Under the pieces are notes generated by a model. It was not told where the DNA came from. It ran no database searches and was given only the letters and a program-made list of their open reading frames with translations. From assembly GCF_025398275.1 (NCBI RefSeq), contig NZ_JAODOR010000010.1:62001-126000 (forward strand): DNA of 64,000 bases. The letters run 5' to 3'. The DNA is from Microbacterium memoriense. Lineage in GTDB: Bacteria > Actinomycetota > Actinomycetes > Actinomycetales > Microbacteriaceae. Below are positions 1 through 7,968 of the stretch, one piece after another. The position numbers and the translations under genes are program-made. Each line of letters opens with the position of its first letter. Position 1 is the first letter of the stretch.

Positions 1-129
1 ACCACGGACGCCAGCGTTGCAGAGGTCGGACGGGCAGTCGGGATGGATGACCCGTTCTACTTCTCACGGCGCTTCCGCGCGACTCATGGGATGAGTCCGC
101 GGGCCTACCGCGCGCTGCGCAAGGGGTGA
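1..129 (+). CDS. AraC-family transcriptional regulator, C-terminal fragment (cut by window start)
   Basis: Reading frame 1 is open from the first base to a TGA at 127-129 and encodes 42 residues. The segment GMDDPFYFSRRFRATHGMSP followed by RAYR is the typical second helix-turn-helix of AraC/XylS regulators (F-S-R-x-F-R...G-x-S-P-x-x-Y-R). Only the end of the DNA-binding domain is present, so ligand and target cannot be inferred. It is followed by a 155-bp gap and a LacI regulator on the opposite strand. Confidence 0.85.
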   Translation, partial: TTDASVAEVGRAVGMDDPFYFSRRFRATHGMSPRAYRALRKG

Positions 130-147
130 GTCGCCGCGCTCCTCAGG

Positions 148-243
148 TCACCGGGAGCAGCCGTAGCGGCGACACATAGGGCACTGACGGCGGCGCCGAC
201 TCGCGCGGCAGAAGGTGCCGCATCCGCACCGGGAAGCGACCAC
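148..243 (-). CDS. possible 31-aa Cys-rich (zinc-knuckle-like) small protein
   Basis: Within the gap between the AraC fragment and the LacI gene, the minus strand from a GTG at 243 encodes 31 residues with six cysteines (C6, C8, C12, C21, C24, C29) spaced CxC-x3-C and CPMC-x4-C, and many arginines. This spacing looks like a small metal-binding peptide rather than random high-GC translation. A weak purine stretch (GGGG) lies about 8 bases upstream. I do not recognise a family. The frame stays open further upstream to 354, overlapping the end of the LacI gene, so the start is uncertain. It may be spurious. Confidence 0.28.
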   Translation of the reverse strand: MVASRCGCGTFCRASRRRRQCPMCRRYGCSR

Positions 244-284
244 AACTGACCCCGGAAGAAAAGGATCAGACGGGTGACGGCCGG

Positions 285-1322
285 TCAGCCGCGCGGCGGA
301 GTGGATGCCCGCAACTGCACCTCGAGGCCCAGGTGTGCGCGTTCGGGCGCCCATTCCGCGTCGATCGCGGCGCGGAGCGCTTGATAGCCCACCTCTTCCA
401 GCGGGATGCGGACCGTCGTCAGCGCCGGAGTCACATCGCGGCCGGTCGGGATGTCATCGAATCCTGCCAACGCGATGTCATCGCCGACGGCGCGGCCCGC
501 TTCACGGAGCGCCGACAGGGCGCCGATCGCCACGACGTCACTGATGCCGAACACGACCGTGCCGGCATCCACACCCTCGGCGAGCGCCTGTGCCATCAGG
601 TCATGACCGGATTCGCGCGTGAACCCGCCCCGGTACACCTCGGCGACGACGCCGCCGGCGCGGGTGAAGCCCTCGGTGAATCCGGCGAGCCGGCTGTCGC
701 TCGTGACGACCCCTTCCGCCGCGGCGAGAACGATGGCGTGACGGTAGCCACGGTCGGCGAGGGCGGCTCCGAGCGCATCGGCGCCCCCGCGGTTGTCGAT
801 CGCGACCCCCCGGACGTTGTCCGACTCGGCGCCGAGCGCGACGACCCGTCCACCGCCGGCCGCGAAGAGATCGAGTTCGGCGGCGAGGTCGGGGGCGAGT
901 TCCTGGGATGCCCGCGAAGCCGCGAGGATCAGTCCGCGCGGGCGTTGTCCGCGTAAGGCCCGCACGAGCCGCACTTCGCGCTCCGGGTCCCGCTCGGTGA
1001 TCGCCACCGTGACGACGAGACCGGCCTCGTCGGCGCCGCGCGCGACTCCCGAGGCGATCTCGCCGAAGTAGGGGTCGGCGATATCGGCCACAAGCAGCGC
1101 GATGATCGCGGAACTGCCCCGCGCGGTCGCCTGGGCCGACAGGTTGGCGCTGTAGCCGAGCTTCACCGCCGCCGCCTCGACACGTTCGCGGTACGAATCG
1201 GCGACTTTCCGCGCCGACCCGTTCAACGCACGTGAGGCGGTGGCGAGTGAGACCCCCGCTTCGCGGGCGACGTCGTGGAGTGTCACGGCGCCCGAGCGCG
1301 GGATGTCGGAACTGTCGGTCAC
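285..1322 (-). CDS. LacI-family transcriptional regulator
   Basis: 345 residues from GTG 1322. The N-terminal HTH reads VTLHDVAREAGVSLATASRA with the hinge-helix LGYSANLSAQATARG, followed by a periplasmic-binding-protein-like sugar sensor (IALLVADIADPYFGEIASG ... AGFDDIPTGRDVTPALTTVR), the standard LacI/GalR layout and length. The frame is open 38 codons further upstream but that part overlaps the neighbouring gene's end and has no HTH character, so the GTG just before the HTH is chosen. It lies 10 bp downstream of the TIM-barrel gene at 1333 and probably controls the 3-gene unit 1333-4706, whose upstream region carries a LacI-type palindrome (4762-4776). Confidence 0.92.
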   Translation of the reverse strand: MTDSSDIPRSGAVTLHDVAREAGVSLATASRALNGSARKVADSYRERVEAAAVKLGYSANLSAQATARGSSAIIALLVADIADPYFGEIASGVARGADEAGLVVTVAITERDPEREVRLVRALRGQRPRGLILAASRASQELAPDLAAELDLFAAGGGRVVALGAESDNVRGVAIDNRGGADALGAALADRGYRHAIVLAAAEGVVTSDSRLAGFTEGFTRAGGVVAEVYRGGFTRESGHDLMAQALAEGVDAGTVVFGISDVVAIGALSALREAGRAVGDDIALAGFDDIPTGRDVTPALTTVRIPLEEVGYQALRAAIDAEWAPERAHLGLEVQLRASTPPRG

Positions 1323-1332
1323 GATCGCGATT

Positions 1333-2211
1333 CTATGGTGTGAGGTACGGCGACACCGCGGAAGCGAAGCCCGCGGCGGTGCGGCGGACAGCATCCCGGG
1401 GGTCGGTCGCCCAGATCTCCTCGTTGAAGATCTCAACCTCGATGTCGCGGTCGTAGCCGCTGGCGACCACGGCGGTGGTCATCGGCCCGAAATCGATGAC
1501 CCCGTCGCCGGGGTAGTGGCGACTGAGGAGCACATCCGCCGCGAGCGGCGTCTTCCAATCACAGACCTGGTAGGTCGCGATGCGCCCCTCGCGCCCGGCC
1601 CGCTCGATCGCCGGCAGCACATCGGGATCCCACCAGATGTGGAAGGTGTCCACCGTCACACCGACGACCTCGGGGGCGAAGTCCGCCGCGATGTCGAGCG
1701 CCTGACCGAGCGTCGAGACGACGCAGCGGTCGGACGCGTACATCGGATGCAGCGGCTCGATCGCGAGCGTGACTCCCGCCGCCCGGGCGTGGGGGGCGAG
1801 TTCGCCGATCGCATCGCGCACGCGCTCACGTGCCCCGATCAGGTCGCGAGACCCGTCCATCAGCCCGCCGGCGACGAGCACCAGGATCGCGGTGGAGCCC
1901 GGTGCCCCCGCTGCGGCCAGCACGGCCGCTTCATCGATCGCGACGCGGTTGTCGTCGAGCGATGCCCGTCGCGCTGCCCCCTCGGGCATCGTGAAGAACC
2001 CCGCGCGGCAGTGGGTCGTGAAGCGCAGGCCCGAGTCGGTGAGCATCTGCGCGGCGGTCGCGAGTCCGACCGCCTGCACAGGCTCGCGCCACAGACCGAT
2101 CGCCGGCACGCCCGCCTCGGCGGTCACCCGGAGGGCCGTCGCCAGGTCGGCGTGCTTGATCGTGGCCTGGTTGATCGACAGGCGCGGGTCGACAGCATCC
2201 ACAGCACTCAC
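1333..2211 (-). CDS. sugar phosphate isomerase/epimerase (xylose-isomerase-like TIM barrel)
   Basis: 292 residues from GTG 2211, preceded by GGGAAGG about 10 bp upstream. The sequence has the AP-endonuclease-2/xylose isomerase-like fold pattern: LSINQATIKHADLATALRVT at the N terminus, LAIEPLHPMY (metal-ligand Glu strand), GVTVDTFHIWWDP (Asp/His metal ligands), and EVEIFNEEIW near the C terminus. Such proteins interconvert or epimerise keto-sugars using a divalent metal. It is the last enzyme gene of the unit Gfo/Idh (3510-4706) - DUF993 (2336-3508) - this gene - LacI regulator. The substrate is unknown; a keto-sugar produced by the neighbouring dehydrogenase is plausible. A 93-bp repeat element (2240-2332) sits between it and DUF993, interrupting the otherwise tight operon. 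Confidence 0.85.
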   Translation of the reverse strand: MSAVDAVDPRLSINQATIKHADLATALRVTAEAGVPAIGLWREPVQAVGLATAAQMLTDSGLRFTTHCRAGFFTMPEGAARRASLDDNRVAIDEAAVLAAAGAPGSTAILVLVAGGLMDGSRDLIGARERVRDAIGELAPHARAAGVTLAIEPLHPMYASDRCVVSTLGQALDIAADFAPEVVGVTVDTFHIWWDPDVLPAIERAGREGRIATYQVCDWKTPLAADVLLSRHYPGDGVIDFGPMTTAVVASGYDRDIEVEIFNEEIWATDPRDAVRRTAAGFASAVSPYLTP

Positions 2212-2239
2212 TGCGTCGCCGCCTTCCCGCTCGCGACCA

Positions 2240-2332
2240 TGTCCCAAAAGTGGCTGTTCTGGGATGCCGCAAACGACCGAAAGTGGGACAAGGTCTGCCC
2301 AAAGTGGGACAAGGGGCGCCGGAAGTGGGACA
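2240..2332. repeat. 93-bp intergenic repeat element, copy A (TGTCCC...GGGACA ends)
   Basis: Begins TGTCCC (2240-2245) and ends GGGACA (2327-2332). Inside, GGGACA recurs at 2285-2290, 2306-2311 and 2327-2332, exactly every 21 bp, each preceded by a purine-rich box such as AAAGT or GAAGT. Copy B at 39535-39627 has the same length, ends and 21-bp phasing and aligns without gaps. Multiple internal repeats of the terminal sequence resemble the ends of IS21-family elements (family knowledge), but no transposase is present. It lies between the DUF993 gene and the TIM-barrel gene. Confidence 0.8.
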
Positions 2333-2335
2333 CGG

Positions 2336-3508
2336 TCATGCGGAGGCTCCGTTGACGCGCAGCATGGTGTGCCAGCGCTCGGCGGCGAGGTCGGGGAGTT
2401 CCAGGGCGTGCGAGGCGTTGGCGAGCTCGACGATGCGCGACAGGTGCACGAGGCTCCGCGCGGAGTGCAGTCCGCCGACCATCTGGAACGCCGTCTGATG
2501 GCCGTTGAGCCACGACAAGAACGCGACACCCGTCTTGTAATAGAAGGTCGGCGCCGCGAAGACCTGACGACTGAGTTCTTCGGTCGGCCCGAGGATCTCG
2601 ACGTAGCGCGCGGGGTCACCGGCATCCAACGCCTGGATCGCGGCCGACGCCACCGGCGTCAGCGCCGCGAACGCACCGAGGAGCGCGTCGGAGCGCCCCT
2701 CCCCTTGACCGATCGTGTCGCCGCCGATCAGACCGACGTAGTTGAAGTCATCGCCCGTGAACATGCGCACGGGCTCGGGCAGACGACTGCGAACGGATAC
2801 CTCCGACTCGGCGTTCAGCAGGCTCATCTTGACGCCCGCGATCTTGTCGACGTTCTCCTCGATGATCTGCAGGAGGACCTCGGATGCCGTCGGCCAGTCG
2901 TCGGCGCCGAAGTATCCGGCGAGCTGCGGATCGAACGCCGTCCCCAGCCAGTGCAGCACGACCGGGTGGGTCGCCGCCTGCAGGACGGCGCGGTACACAC
3001 GGCGGTAATCCTCCGCCGACGACGCCGCGCGCGCCAGATGGCGCGAAGCCATGAGGACGGGGCCGGCGCCCTGCTCTTCGGTGAAATGGAGCTGCTCGAT
3101 GTAGGCACGGGTCACCTGGTCGAGGGAGATGTGCTCGTCGTCGATGTGGTCGGTGTTGACCCCGACGACGACCGAGCCACCCTCCTCGCGCGCGGTCTCG
3201 GCAGAGCGTGAGATGAGCTCGCGCGTGGCGGCGGCATCCAAGCCCATGTTGCGCTGGGCGGTGTCCATCGCGTCGGCGACACCGAGCCCCCACGAATAGA
3301 CGTGGCGGCGGAAGGCGAGCGTGGCGTCCCAGTCGATGTCGGCGGGCTGACCCGGAGTGTTGTCGCCGTGCACCTTCGGCACGACGTGCGCCGCCGCGTA
3401 GGCGACGCGCGAGCGCAGCCCGGCCGTGGGCTTCTCATAGCCCGCCGGGGCGAGCAGATCAGCGGTCGAGAGGGCGCCGTCCGCGCCGAGCAGAGTGAGC
3501 CGGGTCAT
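2336..3508 (-). CDS. DUF993 family protein (dihydrodipicolinate synthase/NAL-superfamily aldolase-like)
   Basis: 390 residues from ATG 3508, one base after the stop of the upstream dehydrogenase gene, so translation is probably coupled. The sequence matches what I know of DUF993, an uncharacterised branch of the DHDPS/N-acetylneuraminate lyase superfamily. Lys227 in DKIAGVKMS occupies the place where superfamily members carry the Schiff-base lysine (strand 6, typically G-x-K), preceded by HPVVLHWLGTAFDP. A class I aldolase or dehydratase on a keto-acid or keto-sugar is therefore likely, but no member is known to me with a proven reaction. The product of the dehydrogenase/isomerase pair encoded alongside is the probable substrate. 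Confidence 0.82.
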   Translation of the reverse strand: MTRLTLLGADGALSTADLLAPAGYEKPTAGLRSRVAYAAAHVVPKVHGDNTPGQPADIDWDATLAFRRHVYSWGLGVADAMDTAQRNMGLDAAATRELISRSAETAREEGGSVVVGVNTDHIDDEHISLDQVTRAYIEQLHFTEEQGAGPVLMASRHLARAASSAEDYRRVYRAVLQAATHPVVLHWLGTAFDPQLAGYFGADDWPTASEVLLQIIEENVDKIAGVKMSLLNAESEVSVRSRLPEPVRMFTGDDFNYVGLIGGDTIGQGEGRSDALLGAFAALTPVASAAIQALDAGDPARYVEILGPTEELSRQVFAAPTFYYKTGVAFLSWLNGHQTAFQMVGGLHSARSLVHLSRIVELANASHALELPDLAAERWHTMLRVNGASA

Positions 3509-3509
3509 G

Positions 3510-4706
3510 TCAGCCGAGGTCCAGCGGGCGCAGCTCGACCTTGCGGCCCTCGGCGGAGGACTGGAGGCCTGCCTCGGCGAGCAGCACGCCGCGCGCACCG
3601 GCGAGCAGGTCGAACGGGTAGCCGGTTCCCAGGACGTAGGACTCCAGGAACTCTTCCCACTGCTGGCGGAAACCGTTCTGGAAGATCTCGTTCGTGGGGA
3701 CCTGGGCCCAGTCGGCGTCGTAGTCGTGGCCGTCGGCGAGGTCCGGGTTCCACACCGGCTTCGGTGTGGCGTTACGGTGCTGGATCTTCGCACCGAACAG
3801 ACCGACGACGGCGGAGCCGTGCGTGCCGTCGACGTGGAACTGCACGAGCTCGTCCCGGTCGACGCGGGTCGTCCACGACGAGTTGATCTGCGCGACGACG
3901 CCGCCGGCAAGCTCGAAGATGCCGTACGCGGCATCTTCGGCGGTCGCGGTGTAGTGCTCACCGTTCTCGTCCCAGCGGTCGGCGATGTGCACGGATGCCT
4001 GCGCGTACACGGATTCGACGCCGCCGAAGAGGTTCTCCAGGATGTAGTTCCAGTGCGGGAACATGTCGACGATGATCCCGCCGCCGTCTTCCGTACGGTA
4101 ATTCCAGCTGGGGCGCTGGGCGGGCTGCCAGTCGCCTTCGAAGACCCAGTAGCCGAACTCGCCGCGCACCGACAGGATGCGTCCGAAATAGCCCGAGTCG
4201 ATCAGCCGCTTGAGCTTCTGGAGGCCCGGGAGGTACAGCTTGTCGTGGACGACACCGGTCTTCACGCCGGCCGCGGCGGCCAGGTTCGCGAGCTCCAGGG
4301 CTTCCGCCGTCGACTCGGCAGTGGGCTTCTCGGTGTAGATCGTCTTGCCGGCCGCGATGGCTTTGCGCAGGGCCGTGGCGCGCGCCTTCGTCACGAGGAA
4401 GTCGGCGTAGATCTCCCACCGCGGGTCGGCGAGGGCGGCGTCGAGATCGGTCGTGTAGTCCTCGATCCCGTGCTCGGCGGCAATCTCGGCGAGCTTGCCC
4501 GCGCTGCGTCCCACGAGGAGCGGCTTGACGGTCACCTTCGAGCCGTCGGACAGCTCGATGCCGCCCTGGTCGCGGATCGCGAGGATCGAGCGCACGAGGT
4601 GCTGGCGGTAGCCCATGCGCCCCGACACACCGTTCATGATGATGCCGATCTCGCGGACCTGGGGAGCGGTGGCGACAGCGTCGGGGGCGAGAGTGGTGTC
4701 AGTCAC
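3510..4706 (-). CDS. Gfo/Idh/MocA family oxidoreductase
   Basis: 398 residues from a GTG at 4706 with AGGA just upstream. The N-terminal Rossmann domain reads REIGIIMNGVSGRMGYRQHL; the family signature EKP appears in TIYTEKPTAES, and the C-terminal alpha/beta domain includes EDGGGIIVDMFPHWNYILEN (His in the usual DxxxH position). It would oxidise or epimerise a sugar or cyclitol with NAD(P). It is the first gene of the unit with DUF993 and the TIM barrel. The unusual N terminus (NGVSGRMG rather than GxGxxG) is typical of the subgroup that travels with DUF993. A LacI-type operator at 4762-4776 lies 56 bp upstream. Substrate unknown. Confidence 0.9.
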   Translation of the reverse strand: MTDTTLAPDAVATAPQVREIGIIMNGVSGRMGYRQHLVRSILAIRDQGGIELSDGSKVTVKPLLVGRSAGKLAEIAAEHGIEDYTTDLDAALADPRWEIYADFLVTKARATALRKAIAAGKTIYTEKPTAESTAEALELANLAAAAGVKTGVVHDKLYLPGLQKLKRLIDSGYFGRILSVRGEFGYWVFEGDWQPAQRPSWNYRTEDGGGIIVDMFPHWNYILENLFGGVESVYAQASVHIADRWDENGEHYTATAEDAAYGIFELAGGVVAQINSSWTTRVDRDELVQFHVDGTHGSAVVGLFGAKIQHRNATPKPVWNPDLADGHDYDADWAQVPTNEIFQNGFRQQWEEFLESYVLGTGYPFDLLAGARGVLLAEAGLQSSAEGRKVELRPLDLG

Positions 4707-4761
4707 GACGTCCTGCTTTCTGTGAGGGAACCGGCCGTCGTCAGCGACGGTCCGGAAGTTT

Positions 4762-4776
4762 GGGTAAACGCTTTCC
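4762..4776. promoter_or_regulatory. LacI-type operator upstream of the Gfo/Idh-DUF993-TIM operon
   Basis: GGGTAAACGCTTTCC, centred on the CG of a near-palindromic AAACGCTTT core, 56 bp before the GTG at 4706. The shape (purine-AAACG/CGTTT) matches operators of LacI-family regulators. The LacI gene at 285-1322 in the same unit is the most likely partner. Confidence 0.6.
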
Positions 4777-4819
4777 GTCAGTGTTGCACGTGATGTGCGA
4801 CCTGCGCAAGCGCGTGGAA

Positions 4820-6340
4820 TCAGCCCAGGCGCACGGCCGCCCAGGAGACGGCGGGCAACATGAGCGCGAGCGATCCGCCGGTGACCTTCGCGCCGTCGAT
4901 GCCCCGCACACCGACCCGTTCGGGCGCACCGAGTGTGTTCGCGGCATAGAGATCGTCGTCATGCAGAAGGTGGGTCTCGACGATCCGTAGCTCGCGGCCG
5001 AACTCGGCAGCCACTGCCGTCAGGTCGACAGTCAGATCCTCGGCATCCGTCGTCGAGCGGTTGACGACGAACAGACTGATGCCCTCGTCGTCCATGGTCG
5101 CGACGGCGTTCACGGTGGCGACCTCACCGAAGCGCGCGCTCGTGAACGTGCCGGATCTCACCGGAACGCGGACCGCACGGGCGTCCGCGAGACGTGACGT
5201 GATCGAGAACGGGAAGAAGGTGGTCTGACGCCAGGCGATGCCACCGGGCTCGGTCATGATCGGGGCGATGACGTTGACGAGCTGCGCGAGGGATGCCGAG
5301 CGCACACGATCTGAGTGCTGCAGCAACGTGATCAACAGGTCACCGAAGACGACGGCATCCAGCGCATTGTACTGGTCTTCGAGTTGCCGCGGGGCGATCG
5401 GCCACTCATCCGGGCCGTAGGTGCGGGCTTGCGCCTCCCACCGGGTGAGGTACCAGACATTCCACTCGTCGAACGAGATCATGATGCGCTTGTCGCTCTT
5501 CTTGATGGCGGCGACGTGATCGGCCGTGGCGACGACCTGCTCGATGAAGCGGTGCATATCGACGGCGGATGCCAGGAACTCCTGCGCATCGCCGTCGCGC
5601 TCCTCGTAGTACGCATGACATGAGATGAAATCGACGTCGTCGAACGCGTGCTCGAGCACCGTGCGCTCCCAGGCGCCGAACGTCGGCATGGTGCGTCCCG
5701 ATGACCCGCAGGCGACGAGTTCGATCGAGGGGTCCAACTGCCGCATCGCCTTGGCCGTCCGCGAGGCGAGCTTGCCGTAGTCGTCTGCGCCCCGATGTCC
5801 CAGTTGCCAGGGCCCGTCCATCTCGTTGCCGAGGCACCACACCGTGACACCAAAGGGCTCCGCGCGCCCGTTCGCCGCTCGCTCGCGCGTGCGCGTCGTA
5901 TCCACCGACGTATTGGCATACTCGAGCAGATCGAGTGCTTCTTCGGTGCTGCGCGTGCCGAGATTGACGGCGAGCATGAGCTCGGATCCGACGCGATCGA
6001 GCCACGCCTGGAACTCGTGCAAGCCCACCTCGTTGGTCTCCGTGGCATGCCACGCGAGATCGAGGCGACGCGGCCGCTCCGAGACCGGTCCGATGCCGTC
6101 TTCCCAGCGGTACCCCGAGACGAAGTTCCCTCCGGGGTACCGGATCGTCGACACCCCGAGTTCACGCACGAGATCGATGACGTCCCCGCGAAAGCCATCG
6201 GCATCCGCACTCTCATGAGCGGGCTCGAAGATCCCGTCGTAGATGTGACGTCCGAGATGCTCCACGAACCCGCCGAAAATGCGGCGATCGATCGTGCCGA
6301 TCTCGTTCCGCGGGTCGATGTGGGCGGTGGGGCGGGACAT
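4820..6340 (-). CDS. alpha-N-arabinofuranosidase, GH51
   Basis: 506 residues from ATG 6340 with AAGGAAT upstream. It has the GH51 (beta/alpha)8 barrel plus C-terminal beta-sandwich: IDRRIFGGFVEHLGRHIYDG at the start, GGNFVSGYRWEDGIGP, acid/base Glu173 in CLGNEMDGPWQ, and nucleophile Glu292 in ISFDEWNVWY. The length equals typical cytosolic GH51 enzymes and there is no signal peptide, so it would remove arabinofuranosyl units from imported arabino-oligosaccharides. It is the last gene of the importer operon (10331 down to 4820), which indicates the transporter brings in arabinan- or arabinoxylan-derived oligosaccharides. Confidence 0.95.
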   Translation of the reverse strand: MSRPTAHIDPRNEIGTIDRRIFGGFVEHLGRHIYDGIFEPAHESADADGFRGDVIDLVRELGVSTIRYPGGNFVSGYRWEDGIGPVSERPRRLDLAWHATETNEVGLHEFQAWLDRVGSELMLAVNLGTRSTEEALDLLEYANTSVDTTRTRERAANGRAEPFGVTVWCLGNEMDGPWQLGHRGADDYGKLASRTAKAMRQLDPSIELVACGSSGRTMPTFGAWERTVLEHAFDDVDFISCHAYYEERDGDAQEFLASAVDMHRFIEQVVATADHVAAIKKSDKRIMISFDEWNVWYLTRWEAQARTYGPDEWPIAPRQLEDQYNALDAVVFGDLLITLLQHSDRVRSASLAQLVNVIAPIMTEPGGIAWRQTTFFPFSITSRLADARAVRVPVRSGTFTSARFGEVATVNAVATMDDEGISLFVVNRSTTDAEDLTVDLTAVAAEFGRELRIVETHLLHDDDLYAANTLGAPERVGVRGIDGAKVTGGSLALMLPAVSWAAVRLG

Positions 6341-6357
6341 GAGATTCCTTGTCTGAG

Positions 6358-7020
6358 TCAGGCGTCGCGGCGGCGGCGGACCGGGATGGCGACCACGGCA
6401 AGCACGGCGCACCCGATGGCGGGGATGAAGAGGGGGGGAAGCGCCCAAGTGACGACGCCGACGAACACGGCGGTCGCGAGGACGTACAGTGCACCGGCGA
6501 CGTCCGCGGCGACGATGGCTGGCACTGCGCGAATCGCCGCACGCCAGCCGGTCTCGGGCATCCAGGCCGATGCGACCACCAGGAGCGCGACGGCGAGGGC
6601 CGCGAGCCCCGCCCATCCGACGATTTCGACCAGGGCTCCTCCGGGAAGGTACCCGGAGCGGGCGAGGTCGATGTCGAGCAGAAGGAGAAGCGTCACCGCG
6701 AGAGTGGCCACCCCGACGACGAGACCGGGCACGAGCGCGGCGCGCACGTCGGCCCAGAACAGGCGCAGGTTCGAGTCATCTGCCGCGACGAATCGACGCA
6801 TGTGCCGCACTCCGGCCACGAGGGCGGTGGGAAGGGTGATGATCAGGAGCCCGACGAGGGTGATGAGGAGCCCAACCGTGAGCACCTCGCCGAACAGTGC
6901 GAACTTCGCCGATGCGCCCGGGAACCGCGCCGGAGCGCGCTCCTCCCGCACGGGCCCTGCTCCGGAAAGCTCTCCGCGCCGCGCCGTCTTTTCGCGACGC
7001 CGCTCATCTCGATCGCTCAC
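6358..7020 (-). CDS. YesL/DUF624-like integral membrane protein
   Basis: 220 residues from GTG 7020. A charged N-terminal 30-40 residues precedes about five hydrophobic segments (GEVLTVGLLITLVGLLIITL; LVPGLVVGVATLAVTLLLLL; IVGWAGLAALAVALLVVASA; VPAIVAADVAGALYVLATAV; LPPLFIPAIGCAVLAVVAIP). The stretch around TALVAGVRHMRRFVAADDSN resembles the DUF624 family, whose members (e.g. YesL) sit next to sugar ABC importers in plant-polysaccharide operons. Function unknown; perhaps a transporter accessory. It lies 6 bp after the permease stop and 17 bp before the GH51 gene. Confidence 0.65.
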   Translation of the reverse strand: MSDRDERRREKTARRGELSGAGPVREERAPARFPGASAKFALFGEVLTVGLLITLVGLLIITLPTALVAGVRHMRRFVAADDSNLRLFWADVRAALVPGLVVGVATLAVTLLLLLDIDLARSGYLPGGALVEIVGWAGLAALAVALLVVASAWMPETGWRAAIRAVPAIVAADVAGALYVLATAVFVGVVTWALPPLFIPAIGCAVLAVVAIPVRRRRDA

Positions 7021-7026
7021 GTCGCA

Positions 7027-7968
7027 CTATCCCTTGAGTCCCTGCGTGGCGACACCGTCCACCAGGAAGCGCTGGAACACGAGGAAGAAGACCAGGACGG
7101 GCAGCAGAGCCACGAAGGATGCCGTCACGGTCGCGCCGAAGTCGCTCGAGGTCGTCTGGTCGTTGTAGAGACGCAGCGCGATCGGAAGCGGGTAGTTCTC
7201 CGGGCTCGTGAGGTACAGCAGCGGCCCGAGGAAGTCGTTCCACGACCAGATGAAAGCGAAGATCGCGCACGTGATGAGGGCCGGCTTGATCAGGGGCAGG
7301 ATGATCGCCCAGAAGATGCGGAGGTGTCCCGCTCCGTCGATGCGCGCCGCCTCGTCCATATCGCGCGGCATCTGCCGCATGAACTGGACGAGCAGGAAGA
7401 CGAAGAACGCCTCGGTGGCGAGGAACTTCGGGAGGATCAACGGCCAGAACGTGTCGACCAGGCCGAGATTGTTGAACAGGATGTACTGCGGGATGATCAC
7501 GACGTGGAACGGCAGCAGGAGTGTGCCGATCATCGCGGCGAACAGAATGCCGAGACCCTTGAACTGGATGCGTGCGAACGCGTACGCGGCGAGCGCCGAA
7601 GACAGCACTGTTCCCACGACCGCGGAGACGGCCAGGAGGAGGGAGTTCGCGAAGAACTTCCACATCGGGATGCCGGCGATCCCCTCCGCGACCTTGATGT
7701 AGTTGTCGAACGTCGGCGCCTGCGGCAGGAGGCCCATATTCTGGCCGAACTCGCTGTTCGGCTTGAACGTGGACAGGAAGAGCCACAGCAGCGGGTAGAG
7801 GACGATCGCGGTGAGGGCCAGCAGTCCGACGAGCCAGATGACGGTCTGCCAGGTCTTGCGCGTGACCCGGCGCGGACGCTGGGTCGGACCGGTGACGAGG
7901 GTCTGCTGAGCGGCGAACACCGGGGTCGATGCGGCGCCGGAGGTGGTGGCAGCGTTGGAGGTACTCAT
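7027..7968 (-). CDS. carbohydrate ABC transporter permease (MalG type, CUT1)
   Basis: 313 residues from ATG 7968. A 40-residue hydrophilic N terminus is followed by six predicted membrane helices, and the EAA loop reads AARIDGAGHLRIFWAIILPL, the contact site for the ATPase. The C terminus FLVDGVATQGLKG is typical of MalG-like subunits. The ATG overlaps the TGA of the upstream permease by 4 bp. No ATPase gene is present in this operon; actinobacterial CUT1 importers commonly share one MsiK-type ATPase encoded elsewhere. Confidence 0.95.
   Translation of the reverse strand: MSTSNAATTSGAASTPVFAAQQTLVTGPTQRPRRVTRKTWQTVIWLVGLLALTAIVLYPLLWLFLSTFKPNSEFGQNMGLLPQAPTFDNYIKVAEGIAGIPMWKFFANSLLLAVSAVVGTVLSSALAAYAFARIQFKGLGILFAAMIGTLLLPFHVVIIPQYILFNNLGLVDTFWPLILPKFLATEAFFVFLLVQFMRQMPRDMDEAARIDGAGHLRIFWAIILPLIKPALITCAIFAFIWSWNDFLGPLLYLTSPENYPLPIALRLYNDQTTSSDFGATVTASFVALLPVLVFFLVFQRFLVDGVATQGLKG

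Noticed and set aside
2240..2332. Reading the phased GGGACA boxes as a CRISPR array
   Set aside because: Units are only 21 bp apart, spacers are not variable in the CRISPR sense and there are no cas genes.
1240..2355. 371-codon plus-strand open frame opposite the TIM-barrel gene
   Set aside because: No start signal or motifs; antisense shadow. Its end runs through the 93-bp repeat.
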